Positions 17,740 to 27,483 of a DNA stretch of 64,000 nucleotides are shown here, in pieces (within the stretch, counting starts at the first letter, position 1; each line of letters starts with the position of its first letter). Origin of the DNA: Sphingopyxis lindanitolerans. Its GTDB lineage: Bacteria; Pseudomonadota; Alphaproteobacteria; Sphingomonadales; Sphingomonadaceae. The DNA lies in assembly GCF_002993885.1 (NCBI RefSeq), contig NZ_CM009578.1, positions 248,001-312,000 of the forward strand, written 5' to 3'. The position numbers and the translations under genes are program-made. The notes below the pieces were generated by a model. That model searched no databases, had not been told where the DNA came from, and saw only the letters and a program-made list of their open reading frames with translations.

Positions 17740-18393
17740 ATGCCCCATCTTCCCGCCCCCGAATGGATCGTTTCGCCCGGCCGGACCGATTATGCCGCCG
17801 CGCTCGCCGACATGGACGCTCGCGCCGCCGCGATCCAGGCGGGCACGGGCCGCGAGCGCGTCTGGCTGATCGAGCATCCGCCGCTCTATACCGCCGGGAC
17901 CAGCGCCGACCCCGCCGAACTGCTCGACCCGCGCTTTCCGGTCTTCGATGCCGGACGCGGCGGGCGCTATACCTATCATGGCCCCGGTCAGCGCGTTGGC
18001 TATGTCCAGCTCGACCTGACCAGGCGCGGGCGCGACGTGCGCGCCTATGTCTCGGCGCTCGAAGGCTGGGTGATCGACGCGCTCGCCATCCTCGGCGTCA
18101 CGGCGCGCCGTGCCGAAGGACGCATCGGCATCTGGACCGACGATGCCGACGGCCGCGAAGCCAAGATCGGGGCGATCGGCGTCCGCGTCAAACGCTGGGT
18201 GACGCTCCACGGATTTTCGCTCAACGTCGACCCCGACCTGACGCATTTCTCCGGCATCATTCCGTGCGGCATCGCCGAATTTCCGGTCACCAGCCTCGCC
18301 GCGCTCGGCAAACCGGCTTCGTTCGCCGCGGTCGATCAAGCGCTTGCCGATACCCTCCCCGCCTTTCTCGACAAGCTGCGGACGAGCGATTAG
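17740..18393 (+). CDS. lipB: Octanoyl-[ACP]:protein N-octanoyltransferase
   Basis: A 217-residue enzyme that transfers octanoate from acyl carrier protein to lipoyl domains, the first step of lipoate synthesis. Signatures seen are [20 protein letters not shown] (about 68-87), the lysine-bearing [20 protein letters not shown], and the cysteine loop FSGIIPCGI with the catalytic Cys. Length is normal. The small lipoprotein gene begins 10 bp after its stop. Confidence 0.96.
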   Translation: MPHLPAPEWIVSPGRTDYAAALADMDARAAAIQAGTGRERVWLIEHPPLYTAGTSADPAELLDPRFPVFDAGRGGRYTYHGPGQRVGYVQLDLTRRGRDVRAYVSALEGWVIDALAILGVTARRAEGRIGIWTDDADGREAKIGAIGVRVKRWVTLHGFSLNVDPDLTHFSGIIPCGIAEFPVTSLAALGKPASFAAVDQALADTLPAFLDKLRTSD

Positions 18394-18403
18394 GAACGGC
18401 GCC

Positions 18404-18736
18404 ATGACGCGGATCATCCTCAGCTCGCTCCTCCTGCTCACCCTCGCCGCCTGCGGCAACGAGCCATCGGGCAAATCGACCGCCAAGCTCGATGCGGTCG
18501 AGGTTCAGCCCGGCTCGATCAGCGATTCGATGATCATCCTCGACAATGCAGCGGGCGACGGGACGGCGATCGACAACAGCGTCCCCGACGACGGCACCAA
18601 GAAGGACAGCGCCAAGCCCGCGACCGATACGGCGGCGCAAGGCGACGAGGTCGCGCCGGGCAATCCCGATGCCGTCGAGGCGCCGGTGGCGAAAAAGGCC
18701 GTGACCGCCGACAGCGCGGCGAAAAAGACCGAATAA
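18404..18736 (+). CDS. Small lipoprotein of unknown function
   Basis: A 110-residue protein beginning MTRIILSSLLLLTLAACGNE. The signal peptide with lipobox LAAC makes Cys17 the predicted lipidated residue. The mature part is Asp/Lys/Ala-rich and looks disordered. The ATG at 18404 gives the best signal peptide. It lies directly after lipB and probably shares its transcript. Not otherwise recognised. Confidence 0.8.
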   Translation: MTRIILSSLLLLTLAACGNEPSGKSTAKLDAVEVQPGSISDSMIILDNAAGDGTAIDNSVPDDGTKKDSAKPATDTAAQGDEVAPGNPDAVEAPVAKKAVTADSAAKKTE

Positions 18737-18781
18737 CCGCTCACAACTCGTCCTTGCGAGCGAAGCGAAGCAATGACGACG

Positions 18782-19414
18782 TTAGCGCAACCCCAGCGAT
18801 TTATGCGTCTGCAAGGACAGGCGCCAGCGCGGGTCGGCCATCACCAGGTCGATGCACGCCTGGACATTCGCCGCCGCGTTGGGATCGTCGAGCGGCTGGA
18901 TCAGCCGGTGCGCGAAATCAAGGTCGGCGAGCGCCGCGACGTCGCTGCCCGGCTGCGGCCAGACGAGCTTCAATTCGTCGCCGCTCTGCTGAACGAGCTG
19001 GCTACCGGCCTTGGGGCTGACGCAGATCCAGTCGATGCTGCGCGGCACGTTATGGGTGCCGTTGGTTTCGATTGCGATCGTGAAGCCTTCCGCATGCAAG
19101 GCGTCGATCAACGGGGCATCGACCTGCAACATCGGCTCGCCGCCGGTCAGCACGACATAGCGGTCGGCGCGCCCTTCGCCCCAGCATGCGCCGATCACCC
19201 GCGCGAGCGCCGCGGCATCGGCATATTTACCGCCGAGCGTACCATCGGTGCCGACGAAATCGGTATCGCAAAATTGACAGATCGCCTTGCCGCGATCCTG
19301 CTCGCGCCCCGTCCACAAATTGCAGCCCGCAAAGCGGCAGAAAACCGCGCGGCGGCCCGCCTGCGCCCCTTCGCCTTGCAGGGTCAGGAAAATCTCTTTG
19401 ACGGCGTAGGTCAT
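18782..19414 (-). CDS. queE: 7-carboxy-7-deazaguanine synthase
   Basis: A 210-residue radical-SAM enzyme of queuosine/7-deazapurine synthesis, making CDG from carboxytetrahydropterin. It begins MTYAVKEIFLTLQGEGAQAG. The cluster-binding cysteines follow the CX14CX2C form (Cys in GCNLWTG, then ICQFCDTD), a variant known for part of the QueE family instead of CX3CX2C. TGGEPMLQ follows. Start 19414 was chosen because the longer frame overlaps queC. It begins 4 bp after the queC stop, so the two are co-transcribed. Confidence 0.94.
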   Translation of the reverse strand: MTYAVKEIFLTLQGEGAQAGRRAVFCRFAGCNLWTGREQDRGKAICQFCDTDFVGTDGTLGGKYADAAALARVIGACWGEGRADRYVVLTGGEPMLQVDAPLIDALHAEGFTIAIETNGTHNVPRSIDWICVSPKAGSQLVQQSGDELKLVWPQPGSDVAALADLDFAHRLIQPLDDPNAAANVQACIDLVMADPRWRLSLQTHKSLGLR

Positions 19415-19418
19415 GGCA

Positions 19419-20102
19419 TCAGGCGTAGCGCGTCGGGTCGGCAAGTCCCGCTTCGGCGAAACCCTTGCTGCGCAGCCGACAACTGTCGCAGGCGCCGCAA
19501 TGCAGACCCTCGGGGGTCGGGTCATAGCACGACCAGCTCATCCCCGCGTCCATGCCGAGTCGCGCCGCTTCGGCCGCGATATCGGCTTTGGTCATGTGCT
19601 GGAGCGGGGCGTGGATGCGAAAGGCGACGCCCCGATCGCCGTCGCGCGTCGCCAGCGTCGCCAGCGCTTCGAAGCCCGCGATAAAATCGGGGCGGCAGTC
19701 GGGATAGCCCGAATAGTCGAGCGCGTTGACGCCGATCATGATGTCCTGCGCCTGCCGCGCCTCGGCCAGCCCGAGCGTCAGCGACAGGAAGATCAGGTTG
19801 CGCGCGGGGACATAGGTGATCGGCACATCGCTGCCCACCCCGTCCTTGGGCACGTCGATATCGGCGGTCAGCGCCGATCCGCCGAAGCGGCGGAGGTCGA
19901 GCGGCAGGACGATATGTTCGGCCGCGCCTATATGGTCGGCGATCCGCGCCGCCGATTCCAGTTCGACGCGGTGGCGCTGGTTATAATCGACCGTGAGCGC
20001 GACGATGCGCGCGCCGGCCTCGCGGGCCAGCCCCGCACAGACCATCGAGTCGAGTCCGCCCGACAGGAGGACGATCACCGTTTTTCCGGATAATTGCTGC
20101 AT
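19419..20102 (-). CDS. queC: 7-cyano-7-deazaguanine synthase
   Basis: A 227-residue ATP-dependent enzyme converting CDG to preQ0. The PP-loop motif VLLSGGLDSMV is at about residues 11-21. The C-terminal zinc-binding cysteines are in CYDPTPEGLHCGACDSC. Start at 20102 (MQQLSGKTVIV) fits the family; the frame's upstream extension covers a REP-like repeat and was rejected. First gene of a queC-queE pair. No preQ1 riboswitch is recognisable upstream. Confidence 0.95.
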   Translation of the reverse strand: MQQLSGKTVIVLLSGGLDSMVCAGLAREAGARIVALTVDYNQRHRVELESAARIADHIGAAEHIVLPLDLRRFGGSALTADIDVPKDGVGSDVPITYVPARNLIFLSLTLGLAEARQAQDIMIGVNALDYSGYPDCRPDFIAGFEALATLATRDGDRGVAFRIHAPLQHMTKADIAAEAARLGMDAGMSWSCYDPTPEGLHCGACDSCRLRSKGFAEAGLADPTRYA

Positions 20103-20137
20103 CGGCGCCAGATAGGGGCGTCGGGACGGGCGCGCAA

Positions 20138-20257
20138 CTCCCCTCCCGCTTGCGGGAGGGGCAGCGAGACTTGCGAGCTTGCTCGCTATGTCGCAGCGGG
20201 GTGGGCACGCGCCAAGGCTGCTGGCCCACCCCCGACCCCTCCCGCTTGCGGGAGGGG
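20138..20257. repeat. Pair of CCCCTCCCGC(T)TGCGGGAGGGG palindromes
   Basis: Two copies of the palindrome CCCCTCCCGCTTGCGGGAGG(GG), at 20140-20161 and 20236-20257, are separated by about 75 bp of spacer. The same palindrome family occurs at 48970-48992 and twice at 59811-59909. Intergenic, REP-like. Confidence 0.75.
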
Positions 20258-20258
20258 A

Positions 20259-20300
20259 GCAAAAAAGAAATGGGCCGCGCGGCGGTTGCAGCACGGCCCA
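20259..20300 (-). terminator. Terminator downstream of the DUF3617 gene
   Basis: On the minus strand a GC-rich hairpin closes with GGGCCG/CGGCCC (20272-20299) and is followed by ATTTCTTTTTTGC. It lies about 100 bp beyond the stop of the DUF3617 gene. The intervening 20301-20399 shows no gene. Confidence 0.6.
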
Positions 20301-20399
20301 GTTCGGCATGAAGCCGTTAGGGAGAAGGACACACATCGGTGTGTCGCCCCTCCCGATTAGCAGCGCGTGGTTAACAGGCCGTTACCGGCGCGCGGCCGT

Positions 20400-20804
20400 T
20401 CAGCAGCCGCCGGTGCGGCGCGCCTCGATCGCCTGCGAGAAGGGGCGGCCTTCGGCGATCCCCTGCGTGTCGATCTGAACGAGCCGGTTGGTTTCGCTGC
20501 GAATCGTCGTGCGGCCATGTCCCGCGCCCGGACAGGTATAGTGGACCGTCACCGAGTTCGGCTTGTCCTCGATGATATAGCGCGAGCAGTTCGAGCGCGG
20601 ATGTTCGATCTGGATCATGCGCCGGGCATCGCCCAGACACATGGTCTGCAGCACCACATCCTTGCCGCGCTCGCGCAATTGCCAGCTACCCTTTTCGAGC
20701 CGGTCGAGCATCGCGAGCGACGGCGCCTGCGCCGGGACCGCGGTCGCCGCGGCAAGGCCGAGCGCCGCGAGTGACGTCCTGAAGAGAGGGGAGAAGATCG
20801 CCAT
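20400..20804 (-). CDS. DUF3617-type secreted protein
   Basis: A 134-residue exported protein. The signal peptide is about residues 1-25 (MAIFSPLFRTSLAALGLAAA, cleavage after PAQA). The mature part has the DUF3617 pattern: a W-QLRERG strand, MCLGDARRMIQIEHP, NCSRYIIEDKPNSVTVHYTC, and a terminal EARRTGGC with four conserved cysteines likely forming disulfides. The ATG at 20804 is preceded by GGAAGG; the ATG at 20816 in the same frame is an alternative. Periplasmic, function unknown. Confidence 0.82.
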   Translation of the reverse strand: MAIFSPLFRTSLAALGLAAATAVPAQAPSLAMLDRLEKGSWQLRERGKDVVLQTMCLGDARRMIQIEHPRSNCSRYIIEDKPNSVTVHYTCPGAGHGRTTIRSETNRLVQIDTQGIAEGRPFSQAIEARRTGGC

Positions 20805-20942
20805 TTTTCCTTCCATCTGGGCGTCCATATTTGGACGGGAATGCGACCCCATGGAGGGAGAGGTAGCAAGGCGGGCGATGGATTTCAACCGCTTGGCGCT
20901 GATTTGCCTCGTTTCACCGTCCGAATGGCGCGGATGGTCGCG

Positions 20943-21863
20943 CTATGCCGATCCGCCATGGGCGGCGATCTCGTCGAGCGAGATGGGGAAGATGCGCGAG
21001 CAAAAGGCGCAGTCGACATTGACCAGTCCGGCCTCGTCGGCCATCTCGCGGCGCTCACCTTCGGGGAATTTCGACAGCACGCCGGCAAAATAATCGATGC
21101 TGCACCGGCAACCGCGCGAGACGAAGCGGCCGCGTTCAACCCGCACCTCATCCTCGTGGAACAGCCGCCACGCCAGCGTCTCGAGCGACGTCGCGGGGTC
21201 GGTCAGTTCGGCGTCCCGTAACGTCTCGGCGATCGTGCGCGCATGCGCCCATTCGGGATGGTCGTGGCGGACATGCAGGCGGTCGCGCCCGACCTCGCCC
21301 TCGGGCAGATGCTGGAGCAGCAGGCCGCCCGCGACGCATCCCGCCTCGGCATCGTGCCGCGCGGCGATCTTGATCAGGCTCGGAATCTGTTCCGACTGCT
21401 CGAAATAATGTTCGGCGGCCTCGCCGATCGACGCGCCTTCGAGCGGAACAATACCCTGATAGCGCTCGGCGCTCGCCTGGTCGAAGGTGATGGCGAGAAA
21501 ACCCTCGCCGAACAGCGCGAACAGCGTGGGGTCGGCCCCCACCTCGGCCAGCCGCTCGGCATCGAACTTCAGATAGCCGCGCAGCTCGCCGTCCTTGTAA
21601 TCGCAGACGAGCAGTTCGATCGGTCCGCCGCCGGTCTGCGCCTGCAACGTCAACTGGCCGTCCTCGCCCTTCAGCGTCGAGCCGAGCAAGGCGGTCAGCA
21701 CCAGCGCCTCGGCGAGCAGTTTTTCGGCGACCGGCGGATAGCTGTGCGCCGCCATGACCGTGCCCAGCACCGGCCCCAGGCGGATCAGCCGCCCGCGCAC
21801 ATGGCGGTCGGCGATCGTGAAGACCAACGGCTGGTCGAACCAGGTTTCCTGCGTCGCGCTCAC
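20943..21863 (-). CDS. hslO: Redox-regulated chaperone Hsp33
   Basis: A 306-residue cytosolic chaperone activated by oxidation. The C-terminal zinc/redox switch is seen as CRC (in SRGCRCSID) followed by CAFC. The core has the [10 protein letters not shown] and [12 protein letters not shown] segments. It starts at a GTG at 21863 that overlaps the argF stop by 4 bp (GTGA); the longer frame to 21995 lies inside argF. The linkage of argF, hslO and argD is a common alphaproteobacterial arrangement. Confidence 0.94.
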   Translation of the reverse strand: MSATQETWFDQPLVFTIADRHVRGRLIRLGPVLGTVMAAHSYPPVAEKLLAEALVLTALLGSTLKGEDGQLTLQAQTGGGPIELLVCDYKDGELRGYLKFDAERLAEVGADPTLFALFGEGFLAITFDQASAERYQGIVPLEGASIGEAAEHYFEQSEQIPSLIKIAARHDAEAGCVAGGLLLQHLPEGEVGRDRLHVRHDHPEWAHARTIAETLRDAELTDPATSLETLAWRLFHEDEVRVERGRFVSRGCRCSIDYFAGVLSKFPEGERREMADEAGLVNVDCAFCSRIFPISLDEIAAHGGSA

Positions 21864-22783
21864 AATTTGCCGAGCGCCCAGAGCAACACCGATTTCTGCG
21901 CGTGAACGCGGTTCTCGGCCTCGTCCCAGACGCGCGACCGCGGACCGTCGATCACCGCGTCGACGACTTCCTCGCCGCGATGCGCGGGCAGGCAATGGAG
22001 GAACAGCGCATCGCTCTTCGCCCCGTCCATCAGCCGCTCGTCGACCTGATAGGGCGCCATCGCCGCGACCTTGTTGTGCGCATGATCCTGTCCCATCGAC
22101 ACCCAGGTGTCGGTGACCACCAGGTCGGCGCCGGCCACCGCCTCGCGCGCGTCGCGGACGATGTCGATGCGGGCGCCTTTCGCGCGCGCGGCCTCGACGA
22201 AGCGCGCGTCGGGTTCATACCCCTGCGGCACGCCCGCGCGGACGTTGAAACCGAACAGCCCCGCGGCCTCGATCAGCGAGGCAAGGACATTATTGCCGTC
22301 GCCGAGCCAGGCAAGCTCAAGCCCCGGCAGCGCCTTGCCGCTTTCGACGATCGTCAGCAGGTCGGCGACGATCTGGCACGGATGCGACAGGTCGGTCAGC
22401 CCGTTGATGACCGGGATGCTCGCATATTCGGCCAGTTCCTCGATCTTCCCATGATCGTCGGTGCGGATCATGATCGCATCGGCGTAGCGCGAGAGGACGC
22501 GCGCGGTGTCGGCGATCGACTCGCCGCGGCCGAGCTGGCTGGTGCCGGCGTCGAGGATCATCGGCACGCCGCCCAATTGGCGGATTGCGATGTCGAACGA
22601 GCAGCGCGTGCGCGTCGAATTCTTCTCGAACACCATCGCCAGCACATGGTCGGCGAGCGGCTTGTCGGCGTCGGGCCGGGCCTTTGGCCAGCCAACGCGC
22701 GCCGCCTTGCGGTCGATCGCATCGGCGATCATCGCCGCGACCGCATCGCCGCCCGCGTCGGACAGGTTCAGGAAATTCGGCAT
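21860..22783 (-). CDS. argF: Ornithine carbamoyltransferase
   Basis: A 307-residue enzyme of arginine synthesis forming citrulline from ornithine and carbamoyl phosphate. Motifs: the carbamoyl-phosphate loop [20 protein letters not shown], the [18 protein letters not shown] segment, WLGDGNNV, and the ornithine-binding [11 protein letters not shown]. Start at 22783 has GGAGGGG upstream. Located between argD and hslO in one minus-strand operon. Confidence 0.97.
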   Translation of the reverse strand: MPNFLNLSDAGGDAVAAMIADAIDRKAARVGWPKARPDADKPLADHVLAMVFEKNSTRTRCSFDIAIRQLGGVPMILDAGTSQLGRGESIADTARVLSRYADAIMIRTDDHGKIEELAEYASIPVINGLTDLSHPCQIVADLLTIVESGKALPGLELAWLGDGNNVLASLIEAAGLFGFNVRAGVPQGYEPDARFVEAARAKGARIDIVRDAREAVAGADLVVTDTWVSMGQDHAHNKVAAMAPYQVDERLMDGAKSDALFLHCLPAHRGEEVVDAVIDGPRSRVWDEAENRVHAQKSVLLWALGKL

Positions 22784-22814
22784 CAGGCCCCTCCGTCCAC
22801 CACGGACCGAACCC

Positions 22815-24002
22815 TCAGGCCTGGGGCGGCGTATAGTTCGCCGCGCCCGCCGACAATTTTTCGATACATTCGTCGATATGGCCCTGCTCGATGTTGAGCG
22901 GCGGCAGGATGCGGATGACATTGTCGCCCGCCGCCACCGTCAGCAGCCCGTGATTGTCGCGCAGATGCGCGACAAAGGCACGGCTGTCGGACTTCATCTT
23001 GATGCCGAGCATCAGACCCAGGCCGCGGACGCTCTCGAACAGATGATCGTGATTGGGAATGAGTTGCTCTAGCGCCCCGCGCAGCCGCTCGCCGGTCGCC
23101 TGGACCTGTTCGAGAAAGCCGTCCTCGAGAATGACGTCGAACACCGCCTGCCCCGCCGCCATCGCCAGCGGATTGCCGCCATAGGTCGAACCATGGGTGC
23201 CGATGGTCATGCCGCGCGCCGCTTTTTCGGTCGCAAGGCAGGCGCCCATCGGAAAGCCGCCGCCGATCCCCTTGGCGCTTGCGAGAATGTCGGGTGCGAG
23301 GCCGTATTGCTCATAAGCATAGAGCGAGCCGGTGCGCGCGACGCCGCACTGAACCTCGTCGAACACCAGCATCAGGTCCCGCTCGTTGCAGATGTCGCGC
23401 AGGCCCTGAAGGAACGGCTGCGACGCGGGACGAATCCCGCCCTCGCCCTGCACCGGCTCGACGAGAAAGCCCGCCGTGCTGTCATCGACAAGATCGAGCG
23501 CCGCGTTGAGGTCGTCGAACGGCGCATAGGCGAAGCCGGGAAGCAGCGGGTCGAAACCCTTGCGCAGCTTTTCCTGGTTCGTCGCCGAAATCGTGCCGAG
23601 GGTGCGGCCGTGGAAGGCGTTGTTGAACGTGATCAGCGTATGCTTGTGGGCGTTGCCCGCGCTCGAATGATAGGCGCGCGCGGTCTTGATCGCGCATTCG
23701 ACCGCTTCAGCGCCCGAGTTGGTGAAGAACACCGTGTCGGCGAACGTATTGTCGACGAGCCGCTGCGCGAAAGCCTCACCCTGCGGACTGCCATAGAGGT
23801 TCGACACATGGATCAAGGTCGCGGCCTGCTCGGCAATCGCCTTGGTCAGATGCGGATGGCCGTGGCCGAGCAGATTGACCGCGATGCCGCTCGCGAAGTC
23901 GAGATAGCGCTCACCGCGCTCGCCGATCAGCCAGGCGCCCTCGCCTCGCACCGGACGCACACCGCACCGGGGGTAAACGGGCATCAGCGGCGTGATCGAC
24001 AT
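22815..24002 (-). CDS. argD: Acetylornithine aminotransferase
   Basis: A 395-residue class III PLP aminotransferase. It contains [18 protein letters not shown] for phosphate binding, [18 protein letters not shown], and the PLP-lysine segment [16 protein letters not shown]. It converts N-acetylglutamate semialdehyde to N-acetylornithine and may also serve in lysine synthesis, as family members often do. ATG at 24002 was chosen with AAAGG upstream; GTG at 24011 is possible. First gene of argD-argF-hslO. Confidence 0.94.
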   Translation of the reverse strand: MSITPLMPVYPRCGVRPVRGEGAWLIGERGERYLDFASGIAVNLLGHGHPHLTKAIAEQAATLIHVSNLYGSPQGEAFAQRLVDNTFADTVFFTNSGAEAVECAIKTARAYHSSAGNAHKHTLITFNNAFHGRTLGTISATNQEKLRKGFDPLLPGFAYAPFDDLNAALDLVDDSTAGFLVEPVQGEGGIRPASQPFLQGLRDICNERDLMLVFDEVQCGVARTGSLYAYEQYGLAPDILASAKGIGGGFPMGACLATEKAARGMTIGTHGSTYGGNPLAMAAGQAVFDVILEDGFLEQVQATGERLRGALEQLIPNHDHLFESVRGLGLMLGIKMKSDSRAFVAHLRDNHGLLTVAAGDNVIRILPPLNIEQGHIDECIEKLSAGAANYTPPQA

Positions 24003-24107
24003 GTCAGGCACCTTTCAGGAAAAGCAATGAAAAAGGCGACCTCCAATGGGCCGCCCCGCTCGGGCCGCCCCTATACCGCCGCGGCCGGAGCCGCGTCAAC
24101 ACGGGGC

Positions 24108-25094
24108 TTAGAGGGACTTCGCCGCTTCGATCGCGAGTGCGACCGAATGTTTGCGCGCGCCATGATCGTACATCGACGAGGCGACGATGATTTCATCGGC
24201 GCCGGTGCGCGCCTGAAATGCCTTGAGGCCCGCCGCGATGTCATCGACCGTGCCGACCGCCGAGCATTGCAGCACATGGTCGAGAATCGCGCGCGCATTG
24301 GGCGGCAGGCTGTCCTTGTAGCCCGTGAGCGGCGGCTTCATCTTGCCCGGATTGCCGGTGCGCAGCGCGACGAACGCCTGCTGCTGCGACGAAGCGAGAA
24401 ACTCGGCCTCGTCGCGCGTATCGGCGGCGAAGACGTTGAACGCGGCGGCGGCATAGGGTTCGGCAAGCTGCTCCGATGGCTTGAACTGGCGGCGATAGAG
24501 AGCGAGCGCTTCGTCGAGCGCATCGGGCGCAAAGTGGCTGGCAAAGGCGTAAGGCAGCCCGAGCATCGCGGCGAGTTGCGCGCCGAACAGGCTCGACCCC
24601 AAAATCCACAGCGGAACCTTGCTGCCCTCGCCCGGCACCGCGCGGATGCCGAGGCGGTCGTCGCCCGCGAGAAACGCCTGCAACTCGACGACATCCTGCG
24701 GAAACTGCCGTTCGTCGCTCGCCAGGTTGCGGCGCAGCGCCCGCGCGACGACGCCGTCCGATCCGGGCGCCCGGCCGAGGCCAAGGTCGACGCGGCCGGG
24801 AAACAGCGCCTCCAGCGTGCCGAACTGTTCGGCGATCACCATCGGCGCGTGATTCGGCAGCATGATCCCGCCCGCCCCAATGCGAATGCGCGACGTCGCC
24901 TGCCCGACATGCGCGAGCACGACCGAGGTCGCGGCGCTGGCGATGCCGGCCATGCCGTGATGCTCGGCCACCCAATAGCGTTCATAACCGAGCGCTTCGG
25001 CATGACGCGCAAGGTCGGCGGCGTTGGCAAGCGACTGCGCGATCGTGCCGGTATCGGTCACGGGCACGAGGTCGAGGAAGGAGAGTTTCAACAT
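24108..25094 (-). CDS. LLM-class flavin-dependent oxidoreductase
   Basis: A 328-residue luciferase-like TIM-barrel protein of the short-chain alkanal-monooxygenase-like subgroup. It begins [12 protein letters not shown], with [34 protein letters not shown] and [11 protein letters not shown], which line the FMN/F420 site in the family. Substrate unknown. The start at 25094 matches the family; the longer frame overlaps the lrp gene. Confidence 0.88.
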   Translation of the reverse strand: MLKLSFLDLVPVTDTGTIAQSLANAADLARHAEALGYERYWVAEHHGMAGIASAATSVVLAHVGQATSRIRIGAGGIMLPNHAPMVIAEQFGTLEALFPGRVDLGLGRAPGSDGVVARALRRNLASDERQFPQDVVELQAFLAGDDRLGIRAVPGEGSKVPLWILGSSLFGAQLAAMLGLPYAFASHFAPDALDEALALYRRQFKPSEQLAEPYAAAAFNVFAADTRDEAEFLASSQQQAFVALRTGNPGKMKPPLTGYKDSLPPNARAILDHVLQCSAVGTVDDIAAGLKAFQARTGADEIIVASSMYDHGARKHSVALAIEAAKSL

Positions 25095-25171
25095 GCGGGC
25101 CGATATGCGGTGGCGGGGGCCGCGGTTCAAGAAGCCATCGTCGCTCCCGCCGTCGCGGGGGCGATGGATTA

Positions 25172-25624
25172 TCAAGCCCGTTCGTCCTTCGGCGAGTCCA
25201 TCAGCACATAGGTGGTGATCGAATGCACCTGCGGCAGCACGCCCAGCACTTCGGTGTGGAAATGCTTGTAGGCGGCCAGATCGCGCGTCTCGACCCGCAG
25301 CAGATATTCGATCGCGCCGGTCAGATTATGACATTCGCGTACCTCGGGCGCCTCGGCCATCGCGGCCTCGAAACCCGCTTGCGACGCCTTGCTATGCGAC
25401 GACAGGCCGACAGTCACATAGGCAAGGAAGGTCAGGCCGCGCTTCGCCGGATCGATCACCGCGCGATAGCCCCTGATCACCCTGCTGCGTTCAAGCTCCT
25501 GCACCCGGCGCAGGCACGCCGACGGCGACAGGCCGACACGCTCGGCCAATTCGAGATTGGAGATTCGCCCGTCGCGCGACAACTCCTGCAATATATTGCG
25601 GTCGATAGCATCCATTTTGCTCAT
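25172..25624 (-). CDS. Lrp/AsnC-family transcriptional regulator
   Basis: A 150-residue regulator. The N-terminal HTH is at about residues 5-55 (DRNILQELSRDGRISNLELA, then GLSPSACLRRVQELERSRVI), and the C-terminal RAM/ACT-like effector domain covers about 65-145 (AYVTVGLSS...NLTGAIEYLLRV). It is divergent from a LysE-family exporter across a 72-bp AT-rich interval with nested inverted repeats, so it very likely controls that exporter in response to an amino acid. Confidence 0.93.
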   Translation of the reverse strand: MSKMDAIDRNILQELSRDGRISNLELAERVGLSPSACLRRVQELERSRVIRGYRAVIDPAKRGLTFLAYVTVGLSSHSKASQAGFEAAMAEAPEVRECHNLTGAIEYLLRVETRDLAAYKHFHTEVLGVLPQVHSITTYVLMDSPKDERA

Positions 25625-25631
25625 AGATTGT

Positions 25632-25692
25632 GCAATATACCAAATTTAGACCCAAATTTGCAATCCACGATGCAATAAGGCCACTATATTGC
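25632..25692. promoter_or_regulatory. Nested inverted repeats in the lrp-lysE intergenic region
   Basis: An outer inverted repeat GCAATATA (25632-25639) / TATATTGC (25685-25692) encloses a perfect inner repeat CAAATTT (25641-25647) / AAATTTG (25654-25660). The AT-rich composition stands out from the GC-rich surroundings. Lrp-type octamers typically bind several phased AT-rich sites, so this is the likely operator and promoter zone for both genes. Confidence 0.65.
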
Positions 25693-25696
25693 GCCG

Positions 25697-26287
25697 ATGG
25701 AACAAACCACCTTCGCCGCGCTCTTCGCCTTCGCGCTCGTCTCGTCGATCACGCCGGGACCGAATAATATGATGCTGATGGCGTCGGGCGCCAATTTCGG
25801 CCTCCGCCGCACTGTCCCGCACGCGCTCGGTGTCGGGATCGGCTTCACCTTGATGATCATCCTCGTCGGCGTCGGGCTGATGGGATTGTTCGACCTGTTT
25901 CCCCTCCTCAATATGCTGCTCAAGGTCGTGAGCGTCGTCTATCTGCTTTGGCTGGCGTGGAAGATCGCCAATGCCGGCGCGCCGAGCGATGGCGACAGGC
26001 CGCGCAGCAAGCCGATGAGCTTTTTCCAGGCGATGCTGTTCCAGTGGGTCAACCCCAAGGCCTGGTCGATGGCGCTGACCGCGATCGCGCTTTATGCGCC
26101 CAATCGCAATCTGGCCGCCGTCCTGCTCGTCGCGGTGATCTTCGGGATCATCAACCTCCCCTCGACCAGCCTGTGGGCGGTGATGGGTGTGTCGCTGCGC
26201 GGCTGGCTGTCGAGCCCGGCGCGGCTGCGCGCGTTCAACTGGACGATGGCGGCGCTGCTCGTCGGGTCGCTCGCGTTGCTGATCTGA
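25697..26287 (+). CDS. LysE/RhtB-family amino acid exporter
   Basis: A 196-residue inner-membrane protein with about six hydrophobic helices. The family signature SSITPGPNNMMLMASGANFG is at about residues 15-34, and FQWVNPKAWSMALTA is the conserved mid segment. It exports amino acids or derivatives. It is divergent from an Lrp-type regulator, the classic lysE/lysG-like layout though with a different regulator class. Confidence 0.92.
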   Translation: MEQTTFAALFAFALVSSITPGPNNMMLMASGANFGLRRTVPHALGVGIGFTLMIILVGVGLMGLFDLFPLLNMLLKVVSVVYLLWLAWKIANAGAPSDGDRPRSKPMSFFQAMLFQWVNPKAWSMALTAIALYAPNRNLAAVLLVAVIFGIINLPSTSLWAVMGVSLRGWLSSPARLRAFNWTMAALLVGSLALLI

Positions 26288-26297
26288 TCCGATTGCA

Positions 26298-26316
26298 AGG
26301 TTGCGATCTGCAACCT
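26298..26316. promoter_or_regulatory. Inverted repeat between lysE and aldo/keto reductase genes
   Basis: A perfect 7-bp inverted repeat AGGTTGC (26298-26304) / GCAACCT (26310-26316) with a GATCT spacer, 11 bp after the lysE stop and about 46 bp before the next start. There is no T-run, so an operator or a weak Rho-aided end are both possible. Confidence 0.4.
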
Positions 26317-26361
26317 ATGCACGGCGGCGACCACCCTCATCCGACCGGGAGAAGATCAGCC

Positions 26362-27378
26362 ATGCCAAGCCGCCGCCTCGGGAAAAGCGCCATCCACGTC
26401 TCCGACATCTGCATGGGGACGATGACCTTCGGCAGCCAGGTTGCCGAGGCCGAGGCTCTTCGCATCCTCGACCGCTGTTTCGACGAGGGAATTGATTTCT
26501 ACGACACCGCCGAGGGCTATCCGGTACCGCCCGACATCGAGTGGGTCGGCCGCACCGAAGAGATTGTCGGCCGCTGGCTGAAGACCAAGAACCGCGACGC
26601 GATCATCCTCGCGACCAAGGTGTCGGGGCCGAGCCATTTGTGGTTCAAGTCGCCGTGCCGCGGCGGCACGACCGCGCTCGACCGCCACCATATCCGCCGC
26701 GCGATCGAGGGTAGCCTGACGCGGCTGCAGACCGACTATGTCGACCTCTACCAGACGCACTGGCCCGACCCGGATGCGCCCTATGACGAGGTCATGGACG
26801 CGCTCGACGAACTGGTCCGCGAGGGCAAGGTGCGCATCCTCGGCTGCTCGAACGAGACGAGTTGGGGGCTGATGAAATCGCTCGCCGCGTCGGACCGGCT
26901 GGGCGGCGCGCGCTACCACACGATCCAAAATAATTTCAGCCTCAACAACCGCCGGTTCGAGGATGAACTGGCGCAGGTGTGCCGCCAGGAAGGCGTCAGC
27001 CTGATCCCCTATTCACCCCTCGCCGGCGGCGTGCTGACGGGAAAATATCAGGGTGGAGAGACACCCGAAGGCGCGCGATTCTCACGCTATCTCAAGATGG
27101 AGGGACGCCAGGCGGCGATGGGGCGCCGCTTCGTCAACGAGCGCAGCCTCGCCGCGACCGAGCGCTATCTGAAACTCGCCGCCGAGGCCGGGTTGCACCC
27201 GGTGACGATGGCGACCGCCTGGTCGAAACAGCATGATTTCGTCGCCTCGACGATCGTCGGGGTCAGCGCCTATGACCAGGTCGAACCGATCCTCGCGGCA
27301 AGGGAGCTGGTGCTTGGCGACGACCTGATGAAGGCGCTGCACAAGGTCGGCAAGGACATCCTCTACCCGATGGGGTGA
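26362..27378 (+). CDS. Aldo/keto reductase
   Basis: A 338-residue NADPH-dependent TIM-barrel reductase. The catalytic tetrad is visible: Asp and Tyr in DFYDTAEGYP, Lys in ATKVSG, and His in YQTHWPDPD. The cofactor end has VASTIVGVSAYDQVEPIL. It resembles the Tas-like subfamily. Start ATG at 26362 follows a GGGAGAAG ribosome site. Single gene; substrate unknown. Confidence 0.92.
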   Translation: MPSRRLGKSAIHVSDICMGTMTFGSQVAEAEALRILDRCFDEGIDFYDTAEGYPVPPDIEWVGRTEEIVGRWLKTKNRDAIILATKVSGPSHLWFKSPCRGGTTALDRHHIRRAIEGSLTRLQTDYVDLYQTHWPDPDAPYDEVMDALDELVREGKVRILGCSNETSWGLMKSLAASDRLGGARYHTIQNNFSLNNRRFEDELAQVCRQEGVSLIPYSPLAGGVLTGKYQGGETPEGARFSRYLKMEGRQAAMGRRFVNERSLAATERYLKLAAEAGLHPVTMATAWSKQHDFVASTIVGVSAYDQVEPILAARELVLGDDLMKALHKVGKDILYPMG

Positions 27379-27388
27379 GCGCATTCCG

Positions 27389-27471
27389 TGTCCCTGCGCA
27401 GGCAGGGGCCCATCTCCGGCCCGTGCAAGATGGAACCGGCGGGAGAAGGGTTCCCGCCTTCGCGGGAGCAC
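27389..27471. repeat. 83-bp intergenic element, copy A
   Basis: It starts TGTCCCTGCGCAGGCAGGGG, has a central CCATCTCCGG...GATGGAACCGG, and ends TCCCGCCTTCGCGGGAGCAC. A second copy of the same length and layout is at 55944-56026, with GCGAAGGCGGGG in place of GCGCAGGCAGGGG. Each end is a palindrome, so the element could fold into a two-hairpin structure. A shortened relative is at 43300-43345. Confidence 0.8.
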
Positions 27472-27483
27472 AAGTCCTTTTGA

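Noticed and set aside
20103-20137. PreQ1 riboswitch before queC
   Set aside because: The short leader is followed by a REP-like palindrome; no preQ1-type hairpin with A-rich tail can be seen.
23193-25211. A 672-codon plus-strand frame
   Set aside because: Shadow of argD and the LLM oxidoreductase on the opposite strand; no protein-family features.
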